This document shows positions 1-9,274 of a stretch of 64,000 nucleotides of DNA, piece after piece (within the stretch, counting starts at the first letter, position 1; the number at the start of each line of letters is the position of its first letter). Made by a program: the position numbers and the translations under genes. The DNA is from Endomychus coccineus (Eukaryota; Arthropoda; Insecta; Coleoptera; Endomychidae), in contig OY294067.1 in assembly GCA_958510875.1 (NCBI GenBank), positions 196,402,401 through 196,466,400 of the forward strand. Reading direction: 5' to 3'. The notes below the pieces were generated by a model, which searched no databases, had not been told where the DNA came from, and saw only the letters and a program-made list of their open reading frames with translations.

Positions 1-236
1 TTACACAAGACGTACCTACAGACGCCATGACAGGTCTCGAACACAACACACAACATCCAACTCTATGGTCTACAACAACCTATTCTATTCTATACGCAAC
101 ATCCAACTCTATGGTCCATTACCCTCAGAACACAGAATCACATCAAACATATACACCTCTCTCTCATACTCACGCAATTCCCTATACTCAGACCGGATGC
201 ATTTCCGCCCCAGAAGTAGTCCATTACACCTACTGG
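1..236. repeat. Left arm of a long-range inverted repeat
   Basis: This stretch is close to the reverse complement of 21240-21470, about 21 kb away, including the CCGGATGCA block and the two 'CATCCAACTCTATGGTC' blocks. Homology stops abruptly at 236, where satellite DNA begins. The arm may extend left of the window, because the right arm continues into a minisatellite. It may be a terminal inverted repeat of an older Polinton into which copy 1 was nested (inference). Confidence 0.8.
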
Positions 237-445
237 TTAGTTTGTTAAATTAATATATATTTTTGGGAATATAAGCCTAGTACAGGTTATTTCAAAGTTA
301 ATGCGACAGCAGTTAAACCCCTTTCAGAAACTTTCGATTCTAGACATGTTGGTAGAAACCTCCAGGCGGCAATGTTATCGCAGGTTAGTTTGTTAAATTG
401 ATATATATTTTTGGGAATATAAGCCTAGCACAGGTTACTTCAAAG
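237..445 (-). repeat. Inverted satellite monomers
   Basis: One full and one partial copy of the satellite unit seen at 686-2995, in the opposite orientation. Together with the array they could fold into a hairpin whose loop is the unrelated 446-685 spacer, in which I see no gene. Confidence 0.8.
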
Positions 446-685
446 TTTATTTCTGTAATTGTTAATTCCAAAATCACGTTCAAACAGTTAATATACTGTT
501 GATTTTGCTTGGGAGTGTACCAAGAACTATAGAAATCAAATAGCACGTTCTGTAGTTCTACTGATACATTCGTTCCCCCTAAATCCTAAAATAACCTTCT
601 AATCTACAACAGCGACCTGAAATATATTTTAAGAATGTGTAAAAGGGCAAGAAAAATAACTTCTAAAAATACATATCAAGTTAAC

Positions 686-2995
686 AAACTAACCTACGAT
701 AACATTGCCGCTTGGAATTTTCTACCAACATGACTAGAATCGAAAGTTTCTGAAATGGGTTTAACTGCGGTCGCATTATTTTTGAAATAACCTGTACTAG
801 GCTTATATTCCCAAAAATATATATCAATTTAACAAACTAACCTGCGATAACATTGCCGCTTGGAGCTTTCTACCGACAGGATTAGAATATATCAATTTAA
901 CAAACTAACCTGCGATAACATTGACGCCTGGAGTTTTCTACCGACACGATTAGAATCAAAAATTTCTTAAAGGGGATTAACTGCGGTCGCATTAACTTTG
1001 TAATAACCTGTACTAGGCTTATATTCCCAAAAATATATATCAATTTAACAAACTAACCTGCGATAACATTGCCGCCTGGAGATTTCTACCAACATGTCTA
1101 GAATCGAAAGTTCCTGAAAGGGGTTTAACTGCTGTCGCATGAACTTTGAAATAACCTGTAGTAGGCTTATATTCCCAAAAATATATATCAATTTAACAAA
1201 CTAACCTGCGATAACATTGCCGCCTGGAGATTTCTACCAACATGTCTAGAATCGAAAGTTTCTGAAAGGGGTTTAACTGCTGTCGCATTAACTTTGAAAT
1301 AACCTGTAGTAGGCTTATATTCCCAAAAATATATATCAATTTAACAAACTAACCTGCGATAACATTGCCGCTTGGAGCTTTCTACCGACAGGATTAGAAT
1401 ATATCAATTTAACAAACTAACCTGCGATAACATTGACGCCTGGAGTTTTTTACCGACACGATTAGAATCAAAAATTTCTTAAAGGGGATTAACTGCGGTC
1501 GCATTAACTTTGTAATAACCTGTACTAGGCTTATATTCCCAAAAATATATATCAATTTAACAAACTAACCTGCGATAACATTGCCGCCTGGAAATTTCTA
1601 CCAACATGTCTAGAATCGAAAGTTTCTGAAAGGGGTTTAACTGCTGTCGCATTAACTTTGAAATAACCTGTAGTAGGCTTATATTCCCAAAAATATATAT
1701 CAATTTAACAAACTAACCTGCGATAACATTGCCGCCTGGAGATTTCTACCAACATGTCTAGAATCGAAAGTTTCTGAAAGGGGTTTAACTGCTGTCGCAT
1801 TAACTTTGAAATAACCTGTAGTAGGCTTATATTCCCAAAAATATATATCAATTTAACAAACTAACCTGCGATAACATTGCCGCCTGGAGATTTCTACCAA
1901 CATGTCTAGAATCGAAAGTTTCTGAAAGGGGTTTAACTGCTGTCGCATTAACTTTGAAATAACCTGTAGTAGGCTTATATTCCCAAAAATATATATCAAT
2001 TTAACAAACTAACCTGCGATAACATTGCCGCCTGGAGATTTCTACCAACATGTGTAGAATCGAAAGTTTCTGAAAGGGGTTTAACTGCTGTCGCATTAAC
2101 TTTGAGATAACCTGTACTAGGCTTATATTCCCAAAAATATATATCAATTTAACAAACTAACCTGCGATAACATTGCCGCTTGGAGCTTTCTACCGACAGG
2201 ATTAGAATATATCAATTTAACAAACTAACCTGCGATAACATTGACGCCTGGAGTTTTCTACCGACACGATTAGAATCAAAAATTTCTTAAAGGGGATTGA
2301 CTGCGGTCGCATTAACTTTGTAATAACCTGTAATAGGCTTATATTCCCAAATATATATATATATATCAATTTGACAAACTAACCTGCGATAACATTGCCG
2401 CCTGGAGATTTCTACCAACATGTGTAGAATCGAAAGTTTCTGAAAGGGGTTCAACTGCTGTCGCATTAACTTTGAAATAACCTGTACTAGGCTTATATTC
2501 CCAAAAATATATATCAATTCAACAAACTAACCTGCGATAACATTGCCGCTTGGAGCTTTCTACCGACAGGATTAGAATATATCAATTTAACAAACTAACC
2601 TGCGATAACATTGACGCCTGGAGTTTTCTACCGACACGAATAGAATCAAAAATTTCTTAAAGGGGATTAACTGCGGTCGCATTAACTTTGTAATAACCTG
2701 TACTAGGCTTGTATTCCCAAATATATATATATATATCAATTTAACAAACTAACCTGCGATAACATTGCCGCCTGGAGATTTCTACCAACATGTCTAGAAT
2801 CGAAAGTTTCTGTAAGGGGTTTAACTGCTGTCGCATTAAATTTGAAATAACCTGTACTAGGCTTATATTCCCAAAAATATATATCAATTTAACAAACTAA
2901 CCTGCGATAACATTGCCGCGTGGAGCTTTCTACCGATAGGATTAGAATATATCAATTTAACAAACTAACCTGCGATAACATTGTCGCTTGGAGCG
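686..2995 (+). repeat. Satellite array, ~148 bp unit with a short variant
   Basis: The block CAATTTAACAAACTAACC recurs, for example at about 1041, 1189 and 1337, giving a 148 bp period. Each full unit runs through 'GCGATAACATTGCCGCC' and 'AGGCTTATATTCCCAAAAA'. A truncated ~66 bp variant ending in GATTAGAATAT is interspersed regularly (near 840, 1340, 2150, 2520, 2880), giving a higher-order pattern. Small frames here are incidental. 2996-3473 has no recognisable gene. Confidence 0.9.
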
Positions 2996-3473
2996 ATAAG
3001 CTACAATCCTCAAAAATATAATGCAAGATTTTTACCATAGACAATATAATAAAACGTTGATAGTTTGTGGCCAATGAAATATACGATTCTATGGTTTGAG
3101 CATTTTTGGTATCAAGAGAATCTAGTTCCGACGTAACGTCATTTCTTAAAATGCAAGTAAATGGCGGTTACTGTTTACAATTTTATTTCACGAATAATAC
3201 GGTTTCTGAATATTGTTGTACCTCTAATTAGCATTTCTTTACGAAAACAATGCTATAGGTTGCTAAAAATAACAATATCGTGCAAATTGTGACTATATAT
3301 ATAGGAGAAATACGTGACTGAATATGTCCTGATTTGGGACAAATAATTTTTTTTTTTGGGAAAAATACACTTTTACGGAGAATTTTCTTTTTCAATTCTA
3401 CATAAGGAACATGTAAGTACTTTGTAAAAAAATTTTCGTCAAAATCGGAGTTCAAACCCTTATCAGAATTACC

Positions 3474-3514
3474 AATAACAATAAGTGATATACAAGTCTA
3501 GACTTGTTAGTAAG
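3474..3514 (+). repeat. Terminal inverted repeat, left end of copy 1
   Basis: AATAACAATAAGTGATATAC, then AGTCTAGACTTGTTAGTAAG, matches the reverse complement of 17853-17895 except for two extra bases between the halves on the right. The match fades about 6-10 bp further in, so the recognisable repeat is short for a Polinton. Confidence 0.8.
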
Positions 3515-3712
3515 AGAATTAGAATTGAGAGTTATGTTGACTACGAATTTAATTCTTGATTCCTCAGTAATCTGTTAAAGCTCAAACGAAACACATCGTT
3601 TTCATATATCCTGTGTGTGTGCTGCCTTCTATTGAACGGAAAATGTTTGTTTAATTCAATTATTTAATTCACTGCCATGAAAACATACATACTCTTATAA
3701 TCATTGAAACAG

Positions 3713-3851
3713 GTAAAAATTATTCAATTCACATTCATAAAATAACAAGTACAAAATCGATTAATCAACTTTTATAAAATAACTGTTGAATCAATTTTGT
3801 GTGTGTATTACGAATTTAAAAAAATCTCCAATTTTATTCATATTGTTTCAG
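3713..3851 (+). other. Candidate leader intron before the 3856 gene
   Basis: A donor-like CAG|GTAAAA at 3711-3718 and a strong acceptor TATTGTTTCAG ending at 3851, four bases before the ATG at 3856. The right ends of copies 1 and 4 show a comparable intron with a better GTGAGT donor. The acceptor is convincing; the donor choice is tentative. Confidence 0.4.
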
Positions 3852-3855
3852 ATTC

Positions 3856-4167
3856 ATGATAGATCTAACAAAACTTAATCATTGTGCTCTTTTGGAGAGA
3901 AAACCATTGAGGAGAGTTCCAGAACTCGAAATCAATAAGCATTATACAATTCTTCAAGCGAGAGTAGTAAGAACCAAATTTGGTGAATCCGTATTGCTCG
4001 AGTTCGATGAATTCTCTATGTTCCTATCCAACCGATTGACCAATCAGATTATCCCAATTTTGGAACAAATCAACATGAAACCTTGTTTGATTTTGATATA
4101 CAGGGGAAAAGAGGATGTTAATAAAAGCAACCCGGCTTTTAAACTTGAATTTTTGGAGCTCAAGTAA
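3856..4167 (+). CDS. Small conserved Polinton protein, possibly OB-fold
   Basis: 103 aa, open, ATG start right behind a splice-acceptor-like site. It is a homologue of 47859-48179 (-) in copy 4. Shared features are an N-terminal L-x-K-L-N-x-x-x-L-L-x-R stretch, the core VxTKFGExVLxEL (about residues 37-50), and a C-terminal IYRGxE followed by FKLEFxEL. Length and the alternating beta pattern around V-x-T-K-F-G would fit a small OB-fold nucleic-acid-binding protein, but this is inference and no catalytic motif is visible. A decayed second copy lies at the other end of this element (17340-17459), so the gene was present at both termini. Confidence 0.7.
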   Translation: MIDLTKLNHCALLERKPLRRVPELEINKHYTILQARVVRTKFGESVLLEFDEFSMFLSNRLTNQIIPILEQINMKPCLILIYRGKEDVNKSNPAFKLEFLELK

Positions 4168-4234
4168 TAAGAAATCTAAGGTATGGTGTTTATACTAGCG
4201 TGTGTATATAGTCGATGAAATCATCAGTATTAAT

Positions 4235-4492
4235 ATGTCTCTTGAAGAATACACACGTAAATTGGAAGAATTCGGTGCGAAAGTAAAAGCTTTGAGTAGA
4301 GATTTAAAATTTTACGAAGATAAAAATATCGCTATAAGACAATTGAATAGTTTAAGTATTGGTGGAGAGGATGGTTATGTTAGAACCCAATTTTATAATC
4401 CTAACCTCAATTTTGAATGGAATCCTGTATACAAACGTTCCGAATCGAGTGGAACGTATTTATATATGTCCCAGGAAAGATTTGAGAAATGA
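4235..4492 (+). CDS. Small conserved protein, unknown
   Basis: 85 aa from ATG 4235 (MSLEEYTRKL); an earlier in-frame ATG at 4202 is not matched in copy 3, whose homologue begins MSSAEYARKL (22634). The first 35 residues look helical and charged (KVKALSRDLKFYEDKN); the C-terminal half has YNPNLNFEWNP and TYLYMSQ. No known domain recognised. It sits between the small gene at 3856 and the membrane-protein-like gene at 4518 in a same-strand cluster. Confidence 0.65.
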   Translation: MSLEEYTRKLEEFGAKVKALSRDLKFYEDKNIAIRQLNSLSIGGEDGYVRTQFYNPNLNFEWNPVYKRSESSGTYLYMSQERFEK

Positions 4493-4517
4493 ATGTAATC
4501 GAACAGAATGGTAGCCA

Positions 4518-4856
4518 ATGAATTATCAAATGATTAACGAAAATCAACTAGAGGTATTCACATACATAATTCTCGAAACGATGCGGACCACCACCACCAC
4601 CACCAATCACACATTCAATTATAAGCTCAAGCTATTATTTCCAAATGGTACAGAGGGGGATGTTATGAAGTGGCAAACATTCACCCCATCACCTACATCG
4701 ATGTCTTCTCAACCACCACCACCAAACACACCATCACCGACACAGATAGTAAACGAGATTTATGCGATGCAATGTTCCAATCTTAGTGTCTTATTAGTTT
4801 TACTACTTAAAATCATCATAAAAATTGTTAAGAAACATACAAATAAATACATATAA
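4518..4856 (+). CDS. Small protein with C-terminal membrane segment
   Basis: 112 aa. A short N-terminal part (MINENQLEVFTY), a Thr-rich insert, a conserved NYKLKLLFPNGTEGD block, a Pro/Ser/Thr-rich linker, then NEIYAMQC and a hydrophobic stretch of about 18 residues (LSVLLVLLLKIIIKIV) ending in basic residues, typical of a tail-anchored or single-pass membrane protein. The copy 3 homologue at 22911-23207 keeps the same order. Function unknown. Confidence 0.6.
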   Translation: MNYQMINENQLEVFTYIILETMRTTTTTTNHTFNYKLKLLFPNGTEGDVMKWQTFTPSPTSMSSQPPPPNTPSPTQIVNEIYAMQCSNLSVLLVLLLKIIIKIVKKHTNKYI

Positions 4857-4860
4857 TAAT

Positions 4861-4879
4861 AATAAAGAGTTGTTTTATT
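4861..4879. terminator. Back-to-back polyadenylation signals
   Basis: AATAAA at 4861-4866 follows the plus-strand gene ending at 4856, and TTTATT at 4874-4879 is a signal for minus-strand transcripts coming from the capsid block. The position between convergent gene blocks fits shared 3' processing. Confidence 0.5.
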
Positions 4880-5035
4880 GAATAATAGTAATAACATGTA
4901 TTTAATGAATATATATATATATATACAGATATATTTAATTTGGTAGAATAATGTTCAGGAACCATTGCTGTAGATTATCCACGTGTTGAATTGTACACAT
5001 ATATTTTTTTCCATCATTACGGTGATTCATGCAGC

Positions 5036-5428
5036 TCACCTATTTGAATGTTCGAATTTCCCTGTTTCACATAGAGTATTATCAAAGTTACACACATCTA
5101 CAATGTGTGGGAAAATATTCAGTTCTTGGCACTTTCTCGTTAAAAAATCAGCTTTTTGATGACTTCGAAAATAAATATAGTCTGCCTTACATAGAAGATT
5201 AGATTTTAGAATATTATCTATTTCGGTGTATTCTACATCTCCAGAAGAATATTTTATTCCATGTACGAGTCTCTCCACATAACATATAGATTTTCGATCT
5301 CGAGCATTCAACGATGCAAAGGGTATGCATGGCTTAAACAATGAATAATGTCGTTTAAATCCAATCTGAATAGACATTTCTTTCGGATGGAACACATCGT
5401 CGACGACGAAACCTTGAATGTCAACCAA
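5036..5428 (-). CDS. Conserved VDIQGF-family protein (nuclease-like?), start lost
   Basis: Homologue of 34705-35082 and, more distantly, 22101-22604. Shared landmarks: VDIQGF near the N-terminus, FK(R/P)HYSLF, a HGIKYSSGDVEY block, and a D-x-IYxxxxxKAxFL block. From memory, related unclassified proteins are common in arthropod Polintons; the leading acidic VDIQ and the later D suggest an RNase H-like exonuclease fold, but this is unproven. No ATG lies between the upstream in-frame stop and the conserved start; copy 4 has ATG-AGG-GTA-GCA there. The given start is TTG. Translation from this copy is doubtful. Confidence 0.55.
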   Translation of the reverse strand: MVDIQGFVVDDVFHPKEMSIQIGFKRHYSLFKPCIPFASLNARDRKSICYVERLVHGIKYSSGDVEYTEIDNILKSNLLCKADYIYFRSHQKADFLTRKCQELNIFPHIVDVCNFDNTLCETGKFEHSNR

Positions 5429-5452
5429 AGCGTCAACTGATCGAATTTATGT

Positions 5453-6718
5453 CTAAATGAGACTCTTGATGATTTCGGAGAGGGGTGAGTATTCCATTGA
5501 ACAATCGTGAATTATGATGCAATAAGCTTCCGTATTAGCGGGAAATCCTTTATCTGCTTCGATTTCCAGTCGCACGTCGACAGTAGCTGATTTCACGGCT
5601 TCTTCTTGCTTAGAACAATCGATTACGTACAAAGCGCGTGTTTTGAAACTGCTATAACCCAATATTGAATGTTTCACAGCAGAATTTGTGTAGCTGGAGT
5701 AGAATTCGGTGTAGTTGTGGTGGGCGAGAACGTAATCATTTTTGGCAAAGTCCAAGTTCATTCGTTCACTAGGGAAATATTCTCCGTTTAGAGATAAGCG
5801 AATACTAGAAATGTGTACGTGATCGAATATCGTGGGATTACCTTTCACATTGTTTCGCTTGTCTGTTTGGAAAAATACTATAACATAACGCGGTTTTTCA
5901 ACTGCTGCACTAGTCTTGACAGCCCAAATTTCCCTTTTCGCGTCGGTCGTTATAGCAGGCAATTCATGTGATTCCCATTTTCTGAATGGAATTGGGATGA
6001 GTATATCACTTTTGATGGCTCGCAATAGCTTTTCTCTAATTATGTCGTTGGGAAAGATATATTTGACTTTCAACTCCATACTGTCAATCGAAAATTTAAC
6101 TGTGGTAGCATCGTTTGCAATTATAACACAATCGTTATCGTTTCGAGCTCGCACCAATCGAATTGTTTGTCGCCCAAATGTAATCATAGAATAATCGTTG
6201 AAAATGTTGAATATATGCTTTAGTGGAATCAGTAAGCTGAAAGTTTTACTTTGATCTAAAACTACACTTTCTTCGGGGTAAGTCCAACCGGCAATTGACA
6301 TATGCGTAGAATCAGTAGGAGTGTAGCAAGTGAATGCCCTTACAGCACTAACTATTCCAGGATCTCGAACAGTTTCGATGTCTCGCCCACTTTCGCTGTA
6401 AGAGCATGAGTCGAAAAGAAAGGCTCCATAATTAGGTACTATTGAGACATTCCCAGCACCAGTTATTTCTATTTTTCCTTTGATAGCCAATAGGGTATCT
6501 TTCATTGAAAAAAATGCATCCACTTGATTTATTCCAAACTCCACAATATCGCTGTTATTGAACGCCTTAACGAAAGGTGTGATCGATCTATATTCAGCTT
6601 TTCGTATCGACTCATCGAATTTCGGTTCTTGATAGATATCAAAAATTGATGAGACAACACTGTTGTTCAAATCCACATCGTTGATAGCATTGTTACCTAC
6701 ATACTTCCGCTTAGGCAT
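5453..6718 (-). CDS. Major capsid protein (double jelly-roll, hexon-like)
   Basis: 421 aa, uninterrupted. Sequence resembles insect Polinton major capsid proteins: an N-terminal basic arm (MPKRKYVGN), then IRKAEYRSITPFVKAF, VDAFFSMKDTLLAIKGKIE, a conserved PNYGAFLFDSC block (about residues 96-107), FGRQTIRLVRARNDNDC and YFPSERMNLDF. In the family, trimers of this two-jelly-roll protein form the icosahedral shell. It lies downstream of the penton gene and a 56-residue frame on the same strand; its first 22 bp overlap that frame. Unlike the copy 4 homologue, no stop or frameshift is seen. Confidence 0.85.
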   Translation of the reverse strand: MPKRKYVGNNAINDVDLNNSVVSSIFDIYQEPKFDESIRKAEYRSITPFVKAFNNSDIVEFGINQVDAFFSMKDTLLAIKGKIEITGAGNVSIVPNYGAFLFDSCSYSESGRDIETVRDPGIVSAVRAFTCYTPTDSTHMSIAGWTYPEESVVLDQSKTFSLLIPLKHIFNIFNDYSMITFGRQTIRLVRARNDNDCVIIANDATTVKFSIDSMELKVKYIFPNDIIREKLLRAIKSDILIPIPFRKWESHELPAITTDAKREIWAVKTSAAVEKPRYVIVFFQTDKRNNVKGNPTIFDHVHISSIRLSLNGEYFPSERMNLDFAKNDYVLAHHNYTEFYSSYTNSAVKHSILGYSSFKTRALYVIDCSKQEEAVKSATVDVRLEIEADKGFPANTEAYCIIIHDCSMEYSPLSEIIKSLI

Positions 6719-6867
6719 TTTTCTTCAAATTTAAGTCGAAACCCAAGAGATTGTAGAACTGATTGATTAGCTTTGGTGAGTACGTCACGCGGTTTTGGTG
6801 ATTTGTTGAAGACTGATGAAGATGGGATGTGTGAAGTTCTTTTGTTGTCTCCAACAACCAAACCCAT
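6697..6867 (-). CDS. Short conserved protein between penton and major capsid
   Basis: 56 aa, starting two bases after the penton stop and ending 22 bp inside the major capsid gene. Copy 4 has the equivalent at 36402-36548 (48 aa) with shared MGLVV, NKRTSH, SSVFNK(S/T)PK and VLQSLGFRLK; copy 5 keeps a decayed version. Conservation across copies in frame argues that it is real. Basic, Ser/Thr-rich, function unknown. Confidence 0.65.
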   Translation of the reverse strand: MGLVVGDNKRTSHIPSSSVFNKSPKPRDVLTKANQSVLQSLGFRLKFEEKCLSGSM

Positions 6868-6868
6868 T

Positions 6869-7561
6869 TCAGACTTCTTGTAAATGTAGATGGAGAATAC
6901 TTTCTCCCCCGCGAAAATTAACCGGATTAGAGTGTTGATCCAAAGCGAGTATGGTGATGTTGGTAATCTCACCGATATTGGACACTGGTAAATATAGAGG
7001 ATTTTTTGGTCGTTCCACAATTCTATAACCAGGATCGTCGGTTATTGGGAAGTCGTAAATCGTATGCGCAGGTCTGTCTCGATAGAACGCTCCCACGGTA
7101 ATGTTTGATTCGAAACGGATATTTGTAACTTTTATTATGTTCACAGGTAGATCGGAAACGTGCAATACACCTTTCCTTAATACTTTACGTGAAAACCCCA
7201 ATATTTTAGCTAAACTATTATCCTTTTCGAACGATATATCGAGATGTGTACTGAATATTTCACACTTCAGGGTATTGTTATTGGGTTTCAGTGAGAATAT
7301 ATCTTCTTTCTGCTTCAGATTCCTTTTAATCAATTCTTCGATATCGGTTATTTCATAGTTACCTGCAGGTATTGCGATTTCTTTCAAAGTTTTATTCTCG
7401 TAATAGTAGAATTTTTCGTTGTCGATATTCGGTATGGAATTGTAGGAAGTGAATCCCAACAATGCTAAATAATATTTTTTGTCTGGCCTCAGCACAATCG
7501 AAATCTGCGGTATGAACGAGAATATATGGTTGGTGCTTGTTAACGTGAACAACTGAGACAT
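6869..7561 (-). CDS. Minor capsid (penton-like) protein
   Basis: 230 aa, open. MSQLFTLTSTNHIFSF is followed by PDKKYYLALLGFTSYNSIPNI (split here as PDKKYYLALL and GFTSYNSIPNI), a pattern typical of Polinton penton/minor capsid proteins; then FSLKPNNNTLKCEI, ILGFSRKVL and ITDDPGYRIVERPKNPLYL. In the family this single jelly-roll protein forms the vertices. It is the upstream neighbour of the major capsid gene, as in copy 4 (36558-37256). Confidence 0.75.
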   Translation of the reverse strand: MSQLFTLTSTNHIFSFIPQISIVLRPDKKYYLALLGFTSYNSIPNIDNEKFYYYENKTLKEIAIPAGNYEITDIEELIKRNLKQKEDIFSLKPNNNTLKCEIFSTHLDISFEKDNSLAKILGFSRKVLRKGVLHVSDLPVNIIKVTNIRFESNITVGAFYRDRPAHTIYDFPITDDPGYRIVERPKNPLYLPVSNIGEITNITILALDQHSNPVNFRGGESILHLHLQEV

Positions 7562-7590
7562 GATACTAATAAAAATTTATTGAAACATCT

Positions 7591-8046
7591 CTATTTATAT
7601 TTTAACATTAATAGATGGAATAAGTATGATTTCATAAAGTATGGGTCGTCTTTGCAAACTTCTTCTATCAACACTTGCTCCTCATGATGAGTCATTTCCT
7701 CGTTCTCCATGATGTGAGAAATCTGCTCAGATAAACATTGAGAACATAGTTTGCGTGGGGGTTGTGGACCATCGCAATCTTCATCGACATGTTCCTTACA
7801 CTGCATATGACGGTAAAGGTATTCGAACATATGTTCCGGAACCTCATTCTGATTGAGAAACACCACATCCAAATGTTTTAGGATGTATTCCATCGGTAGA
7901 AACATTAAATTCTTACGTGTGAGTTCGCTCGTAGGTTTATTGATAGCCTCGATCAAATTATCGTGAATAAAATTAATTATTGTTCTCAAACTACTTCCTC
8001 CTTCAGTTTCGCATATGTATTGTATCAATGCCGAAGCGAAATCCAT
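7591..8046 (-). CDS. Conserved unknown protein with Cys cluster
   Basis: 151 aa; homologue of 37286-37756. Mostly helical-looking, with a shared LPMEYILKHLD block and a Cys/His cluster (CKEHVDEDCD, then KLCSQCLSEQI, about residues 83-110) that could bind zinc. The C-terminal end (DDPYFMKS...LLMLKYK) is conserved too. Lies between protease and penton genes in the late-type capsid block, so a virion or assembly role is possible. Not recognised. Confidence 0.65.
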   Translation of the reverse strand: MDFASALIQYICETEGGSSLRTIINFIHDNLIEAINKPTSELTRKNLMFLPMEYILKHLDVVFLNQNEVPEHMFEYLYRHMQCKEHVDEDCDGPQPPRKLCSQCLSEQISHIMENEEMTHHEEQVLIEEVCKDDPYFMKSYLFHLLMLKYK

Positions 8047-8069
8047 GATGGTTGTTATTCCCTAAATGT

Positions 8070-8432
8070 TTAGGTAAGACTGAGAAATTTCAAACACAAA
8101 TGTCCACATATTACTTGATTGTATTTCTGAAAAGGATCGTTGTTATAGGAAATCCGAACGTTCCCACCCAGATATCGAACGAGTTCCTTCGGTGGTTTTA
8201 AATTTCCAAACGAATTAAAATACTCTACATCGTTACCGTTTTTCTTGAATGCTACCCAATGAGTTCCGCTGTTTTTCACTGAATCTGAATTTAAAATGAT
8301 GCGTTCTTGACACCACGGTTTTCTATTTGGATTGTCTCGCATAAAGACACCTCGAAAATGTGGTATTTTCATTTTATTTGCGAAACGCACTAAATCCCGA
8401 TCGTTCAGCGGTCTATCATAGGGTAGCTTCAT
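8070..8432 (-). CDS. Adenain-like cysteine protease
   Basis: 120 aa from ATG 8432. The adenovirus-protease pattern is visible: His in GTHWVAF, the acidic-residue position in YFNSFGN, Gln in YNQVICG and nucleophile Cys in VICGHLCL. In the family it cleaves capsid and core precursors during virion maturation. The acidic position is Asn here, whereas copies 3 and 4 have Asp; Asn serves in papain, so activity is uncertain rather than excluded. The frame overlaps the end of the core-protein frame in the -1 register and may be entered by frameshifting at 8438-8444; the ATG at 8432 is an alternative start found only in this copy. Confidence 0.82.
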   Translation of the reverse strand: MKLPYDRPLNDRDLVRFANKMKIPHFRGVFMRDNPNRKPWCQERIILNSDSVKNSGTHWVAFKKNGNDVEYFNSFGNLKPPKELVRYLGGNVRISYNNDPFQKYNQVICGHLCLKFLSLT

Positions 8433-9205
8433 TGGAAGTTTTTTTGTTGCTTCTTCAAAAACAATCCCAGGCCTCCTTTAGCATTTCGTCTCAAATATAA
8501 ACCTTTACCCAACGATTCCATAGCTTTGTTGTGACGTTGATCTTCTTCAAGCTTCTTTTTCGCATTCTTAGCATTTATTACTGCATTCGCTATGGTACTC
8601 GCACCTCCTGCAACCGATCCTAAGGCTCCTAGAGCTCCTAAGATGGGTAGTAATAGTGGGAGGAATCCTCCAGATTTTGGTAGTGGTATTACTCTTGGTA
8701 CTCTGATACGCTTTTTACCTCCAGCTCGTTTAATCGCAATCCGTGCGGCTTTCAACGCGTTCATAGCGGACTTTCTCAAAGAAGAAGATGGCTCCATTGA
8801 CTTTGCGATGCTTCCAACGATATCTTTCCGGAAACAACATCCTTGTTGTCGCCTCCGTTTCTTGATACCCATACCTAGTTTTCGTTTAACCTTCATCCCA
8901 CCGGTAACCAATAAACTAGAGAGTCTTTCACCTGCGCTAGCGTCTTTTGATTTAACTCGTTTCCAAGCAGCGTCCTCTAATATTTTATCGGCCTTATGAC
9001 GTTCCTCCAGAGATTTGTTTTATGAATAAGCTATATCGTGTTCGCGACAAGCGGAATCTAAAGGATTGATACCTTTATCACCGCGTGCAAGACGCTTTTC
9101 CAATTTAGTTCCAGGACCACAGAATTGATATGAAGGGATGTGTAATTCAAACGGGAGCTTGCTTATGTGTGTATTCAATAAACCTTCACCTTGATGGATC
9201 AACAT
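8429..9205 (-). pseudogene. PLA2 domain + basic/hydrophobic core protein, one nonsense codon
   Basis: ATG at 9205. Residues about 24-60 form a parvovirus/adintovirus-like phospholipase A2 domain: calcium loop YQFCGPGT and catalytic SACREHDIAY. In-frame TAA at 9020-9022 directly after it (copy 4 has a Gln codon) splits the gene. The rest, 8429-8911, is Lys/Arg-rich (KKRRRQQGCCFRKD), then RVPRVIPLPKSGG, a Gly/Ala/Leu-rich hydrophobic segment and LGKGLYLRRNAKGG, reminiscent of adenovirus core or membrane-lytic proteins. Family role: membrane penetration and core packaging. Without readthrough this copy would give a 61-residue PLA2 piece. Confidence 0.8.
8438..8444 (-). promoter_or_regulatory. 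Candidate -1 ribosomal frameshift site
   Basis: Heptamer A_AAA_AAC in the register of the core-protein frame (CAA AAA AAC TTC CAA TGA). The 0-frame stop follows two codons later; a -1 slip enters the protease frame directly. The same heptamer in the same place occurs in copy 3 (28212-28218). I did not establish a downstream stem or pseudoknot. Confidence 0.55.
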
Positions 9206-9274
9206 TGTTAACGAGCATACGCTCTGGTGATTTTTCCTTTTATACGTTATCATTAAGTAGAAATGGTTCACACG
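9206..9274. promoter_or_regulatory. Divergent intergenic promoter region
   Basis: About 70 bp between the divergent PLA2/core gene (-) and ATPase gene (+); the same spacing recurs in copy 4 (38913-38984). It must hold start signals for both directions; I see no clear shared motif. Confidence 0.4.

Noticed and set aside
2287..2517. 76-codon minus-strand frame in the satellite
   Set aside because: Lies wholly in the 148 bp satellite array and changes with each unit.
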